Source: Paracentrotus lividus (lineage: Eukaryota > Echinodermata > Echinoidea > Camarodonta > Echinidae). Taken from it: a stretch of DNA of 64,000 nt. The DNA is taken from NCBI GenBank assembly GCA_940671915.1, contig CALNVZ010000174.1, positions 73,796,537-73,860,536 of the forward strand. Direction: 5' to 3'. The stretch's first letter is position 1. Every line of letters starts with the position of its first letter. Below are positions 1-12,758 of the stretch, piece by piece. The position numbers and the translations under genes were made by a program. The notes beneath the pieces are model-generated. The model ran no database searches. It was not told the origin of the DNA and saw only the letters and a program-made list of their open reading frames with translations.

Positions 1-81
1 NNNNNNNNNNNNNNNNNNNNNNNNNNNNNNNNNNNNNNNNNNNNNNNNNNNNNNNNNNNNNNNNNNNNNNNNNNNNNNNNN
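1..81. other. Assembly gap
   Basis: A run of N. The true length is unknown, and any feature crossing it cannot be judged. Confidence 0.99.
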
Positions 82-2904
82 GCCATGATAGTGCAGTACC
101 ATAACCATACAGTCACAATATTAGCAGAAATAAGGGATTGTTTTACATGATATTATCGAGATTTGGTCCAGACACTGGATCAGTAGGCTATAGACAGGTG
201 TGGACCATGTCCATCTATTGTCTATCTGTCATTATCACTCAATAATGGAGATACAGCATGAAAGGAGTTATTGAGTAAAACGTACAAAAGGTGAGACAAT
301 ATCGATCAGAGTTGACTGTTCTAAATCAATACGGGTGTGTTACGATGAAGACAAAATAAGAGTCTAGACAAAAATCGCTAATATTACTAATCAGACATAT
401 TTGAGCGCGGAAATGAGTTACATATTAAATTAATTAGTTTTGTTATCAGAAAAGGCGTAATTATATAATCAAATGGATGACTTCATGTCGCGATGTTTCT
501 CTTCTTATATAAGTCTTCTCCATTAAAAAAAAAAAATAATACTGATCCGTGCGAAGGCGTGCAGCAGTGCATCAACGTGTAGCCTGACACATCTGTAAAA
601 TAATAATAATGAATTATTGTGGATGCTAAAACATTCAAAGAGCGTAAAAAAAAAAAAAAAATCATAAATCTAAAAATAAAGTGCATTAAAGCTCATGTAT
701 AGTTTCGGGAGAACATATTTTTCGTTTTACTTCCGTAGCAGAATAATATGAATTAATACCACAAATAACGTCTGTGTACAAAATGATTTGTTATAAAATC
801 CACTCTAAGACCTGAATTTAGCAACAAAACTGTCTAAATCGATTTGTTGATGGGCCATGCCTAAACAGGATGACACCTGGTGAGTGCAACGTGCAGTGGT
901 TTGTGTGCAAAAGTCAGCAGTGGTGTGGCATGCCCAGAGTTCTGGGGTGAGAGTGAAGGAAGTATGGCCTCATTTTGATGAATATCTCCCATGTTCATGC
1001 TAACTGTAACAGATCATGGAAAGACATGCATGGTACATGGTTATATTACTTGCCCAAGTATTGATATGTCATTGGAACAATATTAGGACAAGTTGAGTAA
1101 GTTTCTAAAAAATGCAATTTTCTCTTCCACAACTATACTTGGGCTTTAATTTTACACTTTCTCGGATAAAAATGTCTGAAATCAAAAGTCGAGGTTCCAG
1201 CTACAAAATATAAGTGAGGTATAATACTTTTCTTTTGGAACTTATTGTAGCCGTTGGGTTTGGAGGAAAACTCCAGATGTTCATGTATATCTTTTTTGTA
1301 TATATCTTTCTGACATTGAAATCTATGAAATAATATTGTCTAGAAGTTTTAGGGAAATAATAACATTGTCGATAGAGGGCGCCAAATACGCTCAAAGTCA
1401 TATTTTCAAAGATTCAACATGCTCATATTGTTTTGTTTTTGTATTTATATGCATAGATCTAGCCCCCCTGCTGGCCTTCCAAATAAAAAAAATAAAAAAA
1501 TGGTATCAAGATGAGTTGCATTATTTGTTTATGCGGCATTCCAAAACTGAAGGCATTTAAGTTTAAACCTCCTAGTCATTGCGCTGACTATTTTTTTTTT
1601 ATAATGTTCAAAATATGGACAGGCCTTGAATATCAAATTCCAACGTCTGAAAATAGGTCACCATATATAAACATTACGCAACCAGAAAGGTCGAATGTAA
1701 TACATTTGACCCCTCCTGTCTGTCTTCTGTCTGGTGCGCGCAAACATGAAAGGCCTTGAAAAGTCCGCCGGATAGAGAAAGAAAGAGATGGGTTTCTTGA
1801 GAAAACGCGCGGAAGATGCTGTACGCATATGTACAGGTAATGAATTGAATGTTCCATACATAATATGCGTGCATGATCTTTAGATAATGTACACAACGAA
1901 TATGACTATGAGACACGTGGTTCAAACTAGCTCCTCATGTAACTGGGGAAACGTTGGTGAACGCATTTTTGTTGGATAAGTTCGATTAGATAGTGGCTTT
2001 CCATGGGATTTATTGATGGAATACTCATGATTCCAGACTGTGAGTATTCATGGTATTTAAGTAAGAGATTGATGTCAATAAAATGACAAAACAATCGCCA
2101 AATCTGTCACGTCTGTGGGCATTTTCACCATTTCAAACAACGTTGACGTTGTTGCGTCATGTGCATCATTGACTGTCACATATCTTCTTCATTGACATTG
2201 CTTGTCTTTAAATATCTATGTTTCGTTTGTTTAAAATTTTAATCTGTCATGACTGTGTTTAATTCTTGAATTGACTTGAGAGAATGTATTGACTAAAACT
2301 AAAGTTCAGGATTCATTCTGCTTTCTTAGATTCAGGATTGAAGATTCTTGCACACACTTGAGTCAAGAAGAATTATTGGCTTCTAAGTTCTTTTGACTTC
2401 CTCTTTCCAGTGACTTTCAGACTGACTAAAAATAAAAAAGTTATTGATATTGTGACCAGATTTATAATGACAGCAAATTTTGTCTTGGAAGTCACTTGGA
2501 AAAGTTGAATCAATTTTAAAAGTTTCAGTTTCTATTGATTGGCATTTTGCAATTAGGCCTAAGTTAGGTCAGGATCTAACGTTAGGGGCCTATGTAATGC
2601 CTTTACAGAAAAAAAAAAAAAAAAAAGAAAGAAAAAAAAAAAAATCAAATTCCTTAGGCCTAACAGTTAGACCTCTACAGACCTTAGGCCAGGGCCTAGG
2701 CTATGTTGTTGTTGTTTGTTTGTTTGTTTCAGTTTCTGTTAATTTTGGAACGGTGCCAGAAATTTCTTATTTTAGATTTAGAATCTAACAGTTAACTTAG
2801 GCCCTAACTTAAATCCAGACCTCTATTTTTTTTAGGGGGCACATAATCTACAAATCTAGGCCAAGATCTAGATTAGGCCCTAGACCAAAAGCTTCAATCT
2901 CTGT
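82..2904. other. Non-coding, AT-rich; TAGGCC-rich tail
   Basis: No supported gene. There is a short poly-T-rich stretch near 1,590, an A-rich tract at about 2,609-2,644 and a GTTT run near 2,716-2,730. From about 2,550 to 2,900 degenerate copies of TAGGCC, TTAGGC and AGATCTAG are packed together, which gives spurious open frames. The same motif style resumes after 5,971, so the element at 2,905-5,970 seems to have landed inside this motif-rich stretch. Confidence 0.6.
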
Positions 2905-2953
2905 AGGTGGACTCACACCTACCCGATCAGGAAAAATTCTCGTAATTTATGAG

Positions 2954-3047
2954 AACTTTTTCAATCACCAAAATACCCGTAAATTGTGTTTTGTGTTCAC
3001 ACCTGCCCTAACCGTCTTTTTCCAGGGAAAATACCCGAAGTTATAAA
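2954..3047 (+). repeat. 94-bp spacer, copy 1
   Basis: Nearly identical to 4,761-4,854; I see one base difference (TGTTTTG versus TGTTCTG). Both copies run from AACTTTTTCAATCACC to CCCGAAGTTATAAA and are followed by the same minisatellite start. Together they show that a block of about 1 kb was duplicated in direct orientation inside the host element. Confidence 0.85.
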
Positions 3048-3127
3048 TAAACAAGGCAAGAAATAGGAAAAACAAAGAAATACATAAGAAAATCGGGGAA
3101 AGAAGGAAAAACAAAGAAATACATAAG

Positions 3128-3323
3128 CAGGCCGCTACAACAAATTATTTTTCACTTACCCTATTGGGCAAGTGAAATTTTTTTTTGCTTGCCCAAGAGG
3201 AAAAAACACTTGCCTAAATTTTATTTTCATTTTCTTTGTTTAAAGATATTTTTGAGAGAAGTTCATCTCATAAATGTCCACAAACAAAGAGCCTAAAAAG
3301 ACAAAAGCACCACTAAATTTTGG

Positions 3324-3360
<37 letters not shown>

Positions 3361-3959
3361 TAAAAAAAAAATTATTAAAAAGAAATTATTAAAAAAACAT
3401 TAATTAAAAAATTAATGAAATCATTTTCATGCCAAATAATCTTTATTTCTACATGTAACAAACAGAAAAAATAGCATTGAAATGAACCATTAACAAAAGG
3501 TAAGAAAGAAAATATATCCCAATTTTAATTATTTTCTCTTCTATAAATATTACAATGAGTCTGTATGTTAAGACTAGCAGTACCATACATCGGAAGCTCT
3601 GCAGATCGTCGAAATGTTTAGAATAACAAATCGGCTTATTTCACAAGTTTTAGGGATTTTATTTCAATTGTAAGGTAATGTTTTCTACAGAAGGAGAGCC
3701 CTGTGCAAGTATTTTGTCTAGTTCGTGTTTATAAACATGTCTTTTATTGTGTTTTTTTAGGCTAAATGTTATGGGGAAATCGTTGATGCTGATACCCAGC
3801 ACCGACGATTGCCTGGGCCGCTGGGGCTGGCTGTAAAGGCGCCTTCGACATGCTCAAATCATCACTTGCCCGATCGGGAAAGTGACTTTGAAATTTGCTT
3901 GCCCGCCCGTTGTTTTCACTTGCCCCGGGCAAGCGGGCAAGCAGGTTTGTCGCGCCCTG
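3128..3959. mobile_element. 832-bp nested transposon with 6-bp TSD
   Basis: It begins CAGGCCGCTACAA and its reverse-complemented end begins CAGGGCGCGACAA. CATAAG lies on both sides (3,122-3,127 and 3,960-3,965). The duplicated block starting at 4,761 keeps the uninterrupted site, with a single CATAAGGAACG, so both insertion and target duplication can be read directly. Subterminal repeats of CACTTGCC/GGCAAGTG and an A-rich stretch near 3,330-3,420 fill it. There is no coding frame, so it is non-autonomous. The 6-bp duplication argues against ordinary hAT (8 bp) and mariner (TA). The superfamily is not assigned. Confidence 0.8.
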
Positions 3960-4760
3960 CATAAGGAACGAAAAGAAAAAAAACAAAACAAAGAAATACA
4001 TAAGGAAAGAAAAAGAACAAGGAAAAACAAAGAAATACATAAGGAAAGAGAAGAAAGATGGAAACAATGAAATACATAAGGAAATAGAAGAAAGAAGGAA
4101 AAACAAAGAAATACATGAGGAACACGAAGAAAGAAGGAAAAACAAAGAAATACATGAGGAACACGAAGAAAGAAGGAAAAACAAAGAAATACAAAAGGAA
4201 AGAGAAAGAAAGAGGAAAAACGAAGAAATACATAAGGAAAGAGAAGAAAGAAGGAAAACAAAGCAATACATAAGGAAAGAGAAGAAAGAAAGAAAATAAA
4301 GAAATACCTAAGGAAAGAAAAAAAAGAGGGAAAACAAAGTAATACATAAGAAAAAAAGGGGAAAGAAGGAAAAACAAAGAAATACATAAGGAACGAGAAG
4401 AAAGAAGGAAAAACAAAGAAATACATAAGGAAAGAGAAGAAAGATGGAAACAATGAAATACATAAGGAAAGAGAAGAAAGAAGGAAACAAAGAAATACAT
4501 AAGGAGAGAGAAGAAAGAAGGAAAAACAATGAAATACATAAGGAAATAGAAGAAAGAAGGAAAAACAAAGAAATACATAAAGGAAAGAGAAGAAAGAAGG
4601 AAAAAATAAAGAAATACATAAGAAAAGCGGAGAAAGAAGGAAAAACAAAGAAATACATGAGGAACACGAAGAAAGAAGGAAAAACAAAGAAATACATAAG
4701 GAAAGAGAAAGAAAGAGGAAAAACGAAGAAATACATAAGGAAAGAAAGGGGGAATAGAAA
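3960..4760 (+). repeat. 39-bp minisatellite, block 1
   Basis: A tandem array with a unit of about 39 bp. A typical unit reads as 13 codons KNKEIHKEREERR on the plus strand. Because 39 is a multiple of three, long open frames appear on both strands: charged Lys/Glu on plus, Phe/Tyr/Cys/Leu on minus. These are by-products, not genes. Units vary (GAGGAACACG, GATGGAAACAATG). The array starts at about 3,060 and is split by the insertion at 3,128-3,959. Confidence 0.9.
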
Positions 4761-4854
4761 AACTTTTTCAATCACCAAAATACCCGTAAATTGTGTTCTG
4801 TGTTCACACCTGCCCTAACCGTCTTTTTCCAGGGAAAATACCCGAAGTTATAAA
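4761..4854 (+). repeat. 94-bp spacer, copy 2
   Basis: Second copy of the block at 2,954-3,047. It is followed by the same minisatellite start without the 832-bp insertion, and so serves as the empty-site reference. Confidence 0.85.
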
Positions 4855-5804
4855 CGAGGGAAGAAATAGGAAAAACAAAGAAATACATAAGAAAATCGGG
4901 GAAAAAAGGAAAAACAAAGAAATACATAAGGAACGAAAAGAAAAAAAAGGAAAAACAAAGAAATACATAAGGAAAGAGAAGAAAGATGGAAACAATGAAA
5001 AACATGAGGAAATAGAAGAAAGAAGGAAAAACAAAGAAATACATAAAGGAAAGAGAAGAAAGAAGGAAAAAATAAAGAAATACTTAAGAAAAGCGGAGAA
5101 AGAAGGAAAAACAAAGAAATACATGAGGAACACGAAGAAAGAAGGAAAAACAAAGAAATACATAAGGAAAGAGAAAGAAAGAGGAAAAACGAAGAAATAC
5201 ATAAGGAAAGAGAAGAAAGAAGGAAAACAAAGCAATACATAAGGAAAGAGAAGAAAGAAAGAAAATAAAAAAATACATAAGGAAAGAGAAAAAAGAGGGA
5301 AAACAAAGAAATACATAAGAAAAAAGGGGAAAGAAGGAAAAACAAAGAAATACATAAGGAACAAAAAGAAAAAAAAGGAAAAACAAAGAAATACATAAGG
5401 AAAGAGAAGAAAGATGGAAACAATGAAAAACATGAGGAAATAGAAGAAAGAAGGAAAAACAAAGAAATACATAAAGGAAAGAGAAGAAAGAAGGAAAAAA
5501 TAAAGAAATACTTAAGAAAAGCGGAGAAAGAAGGATAAACAAAGAAATATATGAGGAACACGAAGAAAGAAGGAAAAACAAAGAAATACATAAGGAAAGA
5601 GAAAGAAAGAGGAAAAACGAAGAAATACATAAGGAAAGAGAAGAAAGAAGGAAAACAAAGCAATACATAAGGAAAGAGAAAAAAGAAAGAAAATAAAAAA
5701 ATACATAAGGAAAGAGAAAAAAGAGGGAAAACAAAGAAATACATAAGAAAAAAGGGGAAAGAAGGAAAAACAAATAAATACATAAGGAACGAGAAGAAAG
5801 AAGC
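4855..5804 (+). repeat. 39-bp minisatellite, block 2, with higher-order period
   Basis: Same 39-bp unit as block 1. A distinctive variant (GAAAGATGGAAACAATGAAA followed by AACATGAGG) recurs at 4,981 and 5,409, a higher-order period of about 428 bp, or 11 units. The downstream series of variants (AAAGCGGAG, GAGGAACACG, GAAAGAGG) recurs in the same order. The array ends at about 5,804, where unique TIR-proximal sequence with three ACGCGTAGTTT-like words begins. Confidence 0.88.
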
Positions 5805-5970
5805 GTAGTTTTGACGAAGTACCTACTAATTTACGGGAATTTATCTTTGGGAATATTACGCGTAGTTTGGTTTCACAATTGCAAAATTACGCGTAGTTTG
5901 TGATCAGGGTAAGAATACCCGATCAGAGATTACGGGAACTTTTCCAGATCGGGCAGGTGTGAATCTACCT

Positions 5971-6536
5971 TTTTTCATTGCAGAGGTTGTTCTGCTTTGC
6001 TTTTACAAATACCATTTTCAAATAAATCCCAAGAACAGATGGTAATAAAATAGATCTCTATTCCTGATCTAGGTCTGGACTTGGACCAAGTTGATGCCTT
6101 TTGTTGTTTAATTACTCCTAGACCCTAGTATTGTCATGCTACTTGGCTCATTTTCTCGACCAGTCCTCCTAAAATGCTAAACTAAAATAAGTAGGCCTAG
6201 ACTCTCTCTGGAATTAGTTTGTATTCAAGTTAGTACCAATGACTATTTTCATTTTAGTTAAAAATTTTCCCAAGAAATGCGAGACAGTCCAGAATCCATG
6301 AAGCAATGCTTTTCATGGGTAGATACATAAAATGCAAAATATAGATGTAGTTAGATCTAGTCTTAATTTTGCTAAACCATGTCCAGAAATGTTGAATAGC
6401 TTTATAGACCCCTACTTATTATAGATCTTAGTTTCATTTAGTCTACCCTCATGGAATACTATTTCTTGGATTGTTAATTTGGTGATATATATATTTTTGT
6501 ATGTAACCCTACATACAGCACATATGTAACAGTGCT
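5971..6536. other. Non-coding, TAGGCC/AGATCTAG-rich
   Basis: Continues the motif-rich sequence that precedes 2,905. A pyrimidine run ending TTGCAG at about 5,981-5,985 could be a splice acceptor, but the following frame closes after about 13 codons. No gene is supported. Confidence 0.5.
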
Positions 6537-6994
6537 TTAAAGGTAGTGTCAGCCTTTTGCAGGCAAAAATATTAAATTTCTAGTTTTTGAGAGGATATAG
6601 TAGTATACCAATGACTATATCTTCCCACAACATGATTAAGCTCAAATGTATATGTTTGTCATTATATTGCGATTATCAAAATTCATTCCTATTTTTTCAA
6701 ACCTCGAAAAATATACCGTACGGTGCAAACCGCTGACCGCTAGCGCAGAGAATAATGCATGCTGATGCGCCGTGTGTATATTGCTGTGTGCGGTCCGTGC
6801 CGCACGCGCTGTAATATCAACGATGTTGATGGACAGCTGGTCAAGATTGGTAGTCAGATTTTCGTTTCGTATTACTGATCTAGGCAACCTATGACAGTAA
6901 GATTGAATAGACAGTATAGGTCGATCATATTCTACAGTTATGCAAAGTTGCATTAGTTTTCGCAATTTGTGAAAAAGGCTGATACTACCTTTAA
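6537..6994. mobile_element. TTAA-ended MITE, 458 bp
   Basis: The left end is TTAAAGGTAGTGTCAGCC and the reverse-complemented right end is TTAAAGGTAGTATCAGCC. Both lie directly on TTAA, the target of piggyBac- and Kolobok-type transposons. The interior holds short GC-rich palindromes near 6,715-6,810 and no coding frame that looks real. Confidence 0.75.
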
Positions 6995-7376
6995 CATGAA
7001 TATATTTAGATTTTATGGAAAATCATTAAAAATATGCATAATAGATTTACTCATAATTTTGATGTAATTCTCCACTCCTTCCTAAATTTCTAAAAATTCC
7101 GAGTGCCCATTTCTTTGTCCTCACTTCTTGTTTCTCACTTTGCTATAGCATTCCATTGTAAGTCTATACCATGGTATGCAGTATTTATTTGTGCAGACTA
7201 GAAGATGGACAGAGGGAAGACTGTTTTTCATAACATGTCATATTTGGAGAAAACAGGGAATGTTTTTTTTATTATATAGGCCTGGTATCTGATAACAATC
7301 TTCCATAAGTTTCAATCTTCCATTGAATTTGTTTTGTTTATTAGAATGAATGCATGCATGTAACGAGGGGGTGATT
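6995..7376. other. Non-coding
   Basis: Ordinary AT-rich sequence. No gene, RNA or clear repeat seen. It ends with GTAACGAGGGGGTGATT directly before the 8-kb element. Confidence 0.5.
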
Positions 7377-7413
7377 TACTTCAAAAGAATGATATATTTG
7401 CCTACTTTGCTAT
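7377..7413 (+). repeat. Left 37-bp TIR of the 8-kb element
   Basis: Exact inverted match to 15,309-15,345. The next bases (TCGTCC) differ from the right copy (ACGACC), so the perfect match stops here. Confidence 0.9.
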
Positions 7414-7899
7414 TCGTCCTCGAATCGCCCAACCAACCGATACTTTAACCCCGAAAACTTTTTGCTCTCATTGTCTCCTATCTTCCCCTCCCTCTGTACG
7501 ATGAAGGCACCTTCTCCGATGTGATGGACACTCAGGCCCCAATACATACAACAAACTTCCTCTTTTCTCATCAGCTGCCCGACCATACAATACTACCCGA
7601 CGCGAGACTAACCTCGAGACTTGCCTCCGATCGAAAGGGATTTCGTTTTCACTTTTATTGTGAAAACCCTTTAATATGATGACACACATCTGTGGGTCTC
7701 TGCCTCATTAGTTATAGCCTAGCCACATGATACAACTAGGCTCGTAGGTTATACTATTTATTTGAGGCAGAGTTTTATTGTAACGGAATACAACGTAACA
7801 TTTTGGAAATAATAAATCTGTTGAAAATGGTACGGGCCCTAATACGTCCAGACCGATTTGTAGACAAATACAAAAATGAACGTGAATCTTCATTCGTAC

Positions 7900-10800
7900 A
7901 GATGCTTATTTATATTGTACACACCCTCAAGTACGGTGCACTAGGCAACCATATGTTGTCACCGGATACTCTGCCTACTTAATGCGCTCTACTAGCTATT
8001 TATTTCATACACATGTCTTCAGATTTGATTATGGCCCTATTGCTAACTAGTAGAAGGGAAGATGCCTGCTCTTCGGACCCTTCCTGTCCCAGAGTGCGAA
8101 GTTATCCATAAACTGCCATTATGATAAGTTTTAAAGTGTCTCCTGCTTCATTAAATATAATATGCGTTCACGAAAATGATTAATTTTATCAATATTACAG
8201 GAACAATGTAAATAATAAGTCTTCCGAATTATAGTACAAAAGAAGAGCATATCATCCAAATTTTGTATATCTCAGTGAGTATATTCGCCAAAAACATCGA
8301 CCGACTCATTCTGGAGCATACTGCTACTACCAGGAAGTCATAAACGTTGTTTGAGGTGATTTCTCTGGCACATATTATTTAGGTAAGAGGCATATATATC
8401 TTACGAATCCAAGCGTTTAGAATACCGAAGGTAAGATAGCCTGGTTAGACGCTATAAGATGGACGAATCGATTAAAGCGTTACAACTCATGTTAATCATA
8501 CGAGAAGTAGAAGTCAATATCGAAAGGTCGGATACACATACAGCTATTCTATGTATCGGCAATAATAAAGTATCCCTTCCCGGCTGAAAAGTAATTGTTG
8601 TGGCCATTTTCGTCACAAATCAGATATCTTACCAGGTGGCCGTTTTTGTCAGTAAGGCCACATGACTATAACACTGAGTCAATACGAATGTGACATCAAA
8701 TTCAAGGCGAGGCGAGTGTCAAAAAGAATGTTACACTTTGATACCGCTAGGCAGCCCACCGAAAGTAACACGCGATAGTATGATTTTTTGTTGTGGGAGT
8801 CTAGGCGAGTATGTGACAGCTCTACAGAAGACTCACCAGATGATATCCAGTCTGCCTCATATCGATTTGGCGCTCACTATATAAGATCTATAGGCGTGAA
8901 AGTACGCACCCCATCATTCGGTAATCTATTCTGACCTACCTAACATTCTGAGAATGCAAGCTATACGACGGTGGACGTACGATGATCTGACGATAACCTT
9001 AAGAAAAAACCAATTGTAACCAATTTCTATCCTGAAGATGAGATAAGTTTGGAACAATTAATGAGAGTACTTCTTCAGATAAAGTGAATATCTTTAACTT
9101 TCAATTCTTATATACGTATAAGAACTTTACGATAGATATGAGTAGACTTGCCAACCTAAGATAAGGACCTCTAACGTACGAATAACCAATAAGTACAATA
9201 TTCTAGATATTATCATGCTTAAATTTCTGTAGAATTAATCACGAATTAATAAGCGCAACATGTTATCACTAAGCGTCATTCGAACTTGAGACATTCTGAT
9301 CTGATCCGATCACGCATAATGCGGACTACTAGTCAGCTCTAGCCATCGATATCACAACATAAACGTAGATGTCCCAAAATCCTGAAGCAATCGAATCATA
9401 ACAACATCAAGCAGCCTCGCCGGGTGAATTTGAAATCTCGTATTACAAACATAATCGATCAACTATTATGAGAAATCATAATTCACATATACCTGGAGCG
9501 AGCGGATCTACAAAGGCTTTCGAATCTCTAGCAACAAATGCTCGCAAATCGACTCACAAGGATGTGGTAAAACAAGTCCGATTGCCACATATATCTACTC
9601 CTCAACTATGCACAAATTACGAATACAGATTGTGATGAGATGAAAGCTGGATTCTTCTTCTTACCATGAGAGAGCGATTCATCCCACGGGAGGGAACGAT
9701 CATCGCTACTCAGGTCCAATGTCGATTTAAATTAATTAAGACTATTTCGGTCACTACGGAATTCGGATACTCATGCTTGGACATTAATCAATACATCGTA
9801 CCAGAACAGTCGTCAATTTACAGTCATTGATTGTCTCTAACAATCTCGATTTCCAATCATTGGTTCTGCGAACCAGGGTACCGGAAAATACTCATACGAG
9901 GATGCACTTTTATAAGACATGAGAAATGATGCATCGTTCGGTTGTGTTATGGTAACTCAATCAACTTTCAGTTGGTACCATCGGTAAGATTAATCATCTG
10001 TAGATCATCAAATGTCGGTCAAGTTTCTACAACTCCAATCTTCTATACACGGTATGTCAATGAAGTGCAGGACTTATCGATATCTAGATCCAATATCTAA
10101 AAGGACCAAATCGTACACAAATCTATAATCGACAGTCGTTAATTAGTCAAGTATCTACTAAGAGTGTGTTTATGTCACAGAATTATCTGAGAAAATTGTT
10201 TACTACGTTATTCAACATCGTTAAGAGCCTCTATATTCAACCTATCCTTCCTTAGGCAGGTAATAGTATGTTGCTTTCTTAAACACAAGTTAAATACATT
10301 ACAGTGCTCATCGCTCACAATCACTTTGCACACGGATTAGCAGCATTATTGCAACGCTCATTAGCATAGGTGCATGGAAGTTTCCGATTCTCTCTTTTAC
10401 TAGGTCACACGTGATGACTACGCTGAACATGCGAGATAATGTTATTCCACCAGAAGTTAGATGAGATCAGAGAGATGCGTCCATATCTAGGCCATTGGTA
10501 TGAATGATATTCTAGAATTATCTTCTTCACGTTCACACATAATAAAATAGTGCTTCTAGAAATTTAGCTTTCTTTCTAGTTACTATTAGGTTCTATTATA
10601 ATCGATATATACAATCTTCAATCGTTCTCATATTTCGTGACAAATCAGCTCGAGCATATCTTTTTAAGAGAGTCTCGTTAACGTACCTAGAACCTGATCC
10701 TACCTAACATTCATGAGTATCCAGTAAATAATCCGGTATATGTCTTCCTTCCTCTCTGAGCGGCAGAATATTCTCAGAATTTCGACACAAACTCTAAAGT

Positions 10801-12600
10801 TTTAGAATGAAAACAAAAAGTTCTGACATTAGAAATCTTTACCATTGACTAGAGTCATCGCAGACAGTAGAGCCATGCGCGAATAGTTATCTAGTGGAAT
10901 CCTCCATCTTTAAGGTTGCCCTCATGGATAGTAAGTCCTAGGTGTTCGGTATTTAAGCCTTCCTTGCTACGAGTAAATGCTGTAGGATGGTATTCAAATT
11001 ATACCTAAAACTCAATAAATAGTCTGTTATTCTAATCCCGGTTATACTGATATTAGATAAGCAGATTCAAAGAGTAGAATCCTGACCACAAAGGTAGTCT
11101 AAGTATACTATACATTACCAGAGAGAATCACCTTAAACATAGACGCCTGCTCATCTTATTATAGTATCAGGTATTCGTAATCATAGAAGATAAAAGGTAT
11201 TCTACCATAACGTCGCTTAGACTAAAATAACAGTTAGATCGCACTAACAGCAACTCATACCTTTATGATTAGAGCACCCGATCCGATTTTAATACCTTAG
11301 ATTCTCTCGCTCGGAGTTCGAGCGCTCACGACTTCGCATTGAGAAATGCTCTTAGATTCTCCTTTCTATCAAAGAAAACAGAGAAGTGGGGAGGGTGTAT
11401 TGTGTTTATATACGATCAGTCGCTGTACCCACCCTATTTGGCAAGTGCATTATTCAGTGATCACTGGCGTCGTGGGGTATGTTTGAGACCTATGTAAAAT
11501 TGATCGCTAATCTGCGACGTTTTATAGTCCCAGAGTGTCGTTACTGTCTAGTATCAGAGCTCTTCCTATATATTGTATCATCTCCTCGAAGAAGAGTATG
11601 ATCCAACTCTCAGTATATCGACTTCAATCTGAGAGTCATTCGATCTTTTTCTCATCGAGAAAGGAAAATTACTTATAGTCTTCTAGGGGAAAACTTATAT
11701 ACGATCTATCATGATGTAATGTGATGGATATCACCAATACGAGAATGAATGGTTATTACTCTAAGGATACTCATTTCTACGTCCGAATCACCTGAAAATT
11801 TAGTATGGTATGTTTCTGAGAAAGACGTACAGAAGTCCTCTATAAGTATTGAACTTAACCTATATACTCATCATAGAGAAGATATCTTAAAGCGAAAATA
11901 TTATAAAGGCACCAGATACGATTCTACTCTTACGATTCTACCTCAGTGAGAAATAGCACGTCTCCTTTCTGAGTCATCTATACTGTGCGTAATACATGTT
12001 AGTAGTTCGCAATAGTTATGACTACGCGACGAATTTCTGCTCTCTGCTAATTTTGTATATCTACATCATCAAACTATTCTCTCTTGTATGTAAGGTCTAA
12101 CTTGCCACACACATCCAGTAGATTCAAAATGATATAGGAATAGCCGCTTTAGTCAGAGAAGCTTGTCAAAGCAGATTAAATACTACTTCAATTTAAGTGA
12201 AACTGGTTCGAAGTTTACAGAACAACTTATATGAAGAAGTTGTGTACTTGAAAATCTTCTATCGGACGGTCGAGTCTTTCGCCCGCCCTTTGTATAGACA
12301 CACCAGAAAAGTGAACGGGTGCCTCATAGGAACATAACATTCATGAACGAGTATTAAGTGTTGCCAGGTCAATCAGTGATCATCCGATATTCCTCGATGG
12401 GATCTCTCTGGTATGATCCCAATAATCCCAGGTTGAGTCAATAAAGAGATCGGAATTTTTCATATGATCGGCCTGAGAATGCCGAAGTGTACAAGTTAAG
12501 ACCTTAAGCAGTCTGTAGAAAAGTTGTCATCGACAGGAGATATCAGCCTCCAAGTCTGTATTACTTTTTTGACGGTAATTACAAGTCCTCACTGGTCAAC
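7900..12600. other. Compositionally distinct, non-coding core of the 8-kb element
   Basis: About 4.7 kb without homopolymer runs longer than about six, without TAGGCCTA words, microsatellites or MITEs. CpG, GATC- and ATCGAT-like words are visibly more frequent than in the flanks. I translated one plus-strand frame across the whole core and found a stop about every 15-19 codons, as expected by chance. Only two open stretches exceed 60 codons (8,690-8,884 and 11,749-11,949), so there is no conventional coding signal. No internal tandem or inverted repeat was noticed by eye. Confidence 0.6.
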
Positions 12601-12758
12601 TTTTCGTACAACTAGCGATACCGTACTACACCGGTTCAGTTAGGAGCATAACACTCTTCATCACAACAGTCGGTCGCAGAGGAAATCTACGTTCCTGGTG
12701 GGGGTAGAAGTCAGGAAGAAGTAGCTCAGATCCGCTTCGAACTCTCTATCCTTTTGAT

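Larger units (their letters stand above)
2905..5970. mobile_element. TIR element carrying an expanded minisatellite
   Basis: The left end reads AGGTGGACTCACACCTACCC. The reverse complement of the right end reads AGGTAGATTCACACCTGCCC, and similarity continues for about 40 bp (CCCGATC, GGAAAA, CCCGTAAT). These are imperfect terminal inverted repeats. The interior has no transposase-like frame. It is filled by the 39-bp minisatellite, two copies of a 94-bp spacer and one nested insertion. No clear target-site duplication is visible, so the exact ends may be off by a few bases. It is probably a non-autonomous DNA transposon whose inside was colonised by tandem repeats. Confidence 0.6.

Noticed and set aside
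821..879. Possible exon before a GTGAGT donor
   Set aside because: The acceptor side is pyrimidine-poor and the short open frame is not distinctive.
3762..5783. Long open frames on both strands (up to about 311 codons)
   Set aside because: They are by-products of a 39-bp tandem repeat whose length is a multiple of three. They are low-complexity and overlap on both strands.
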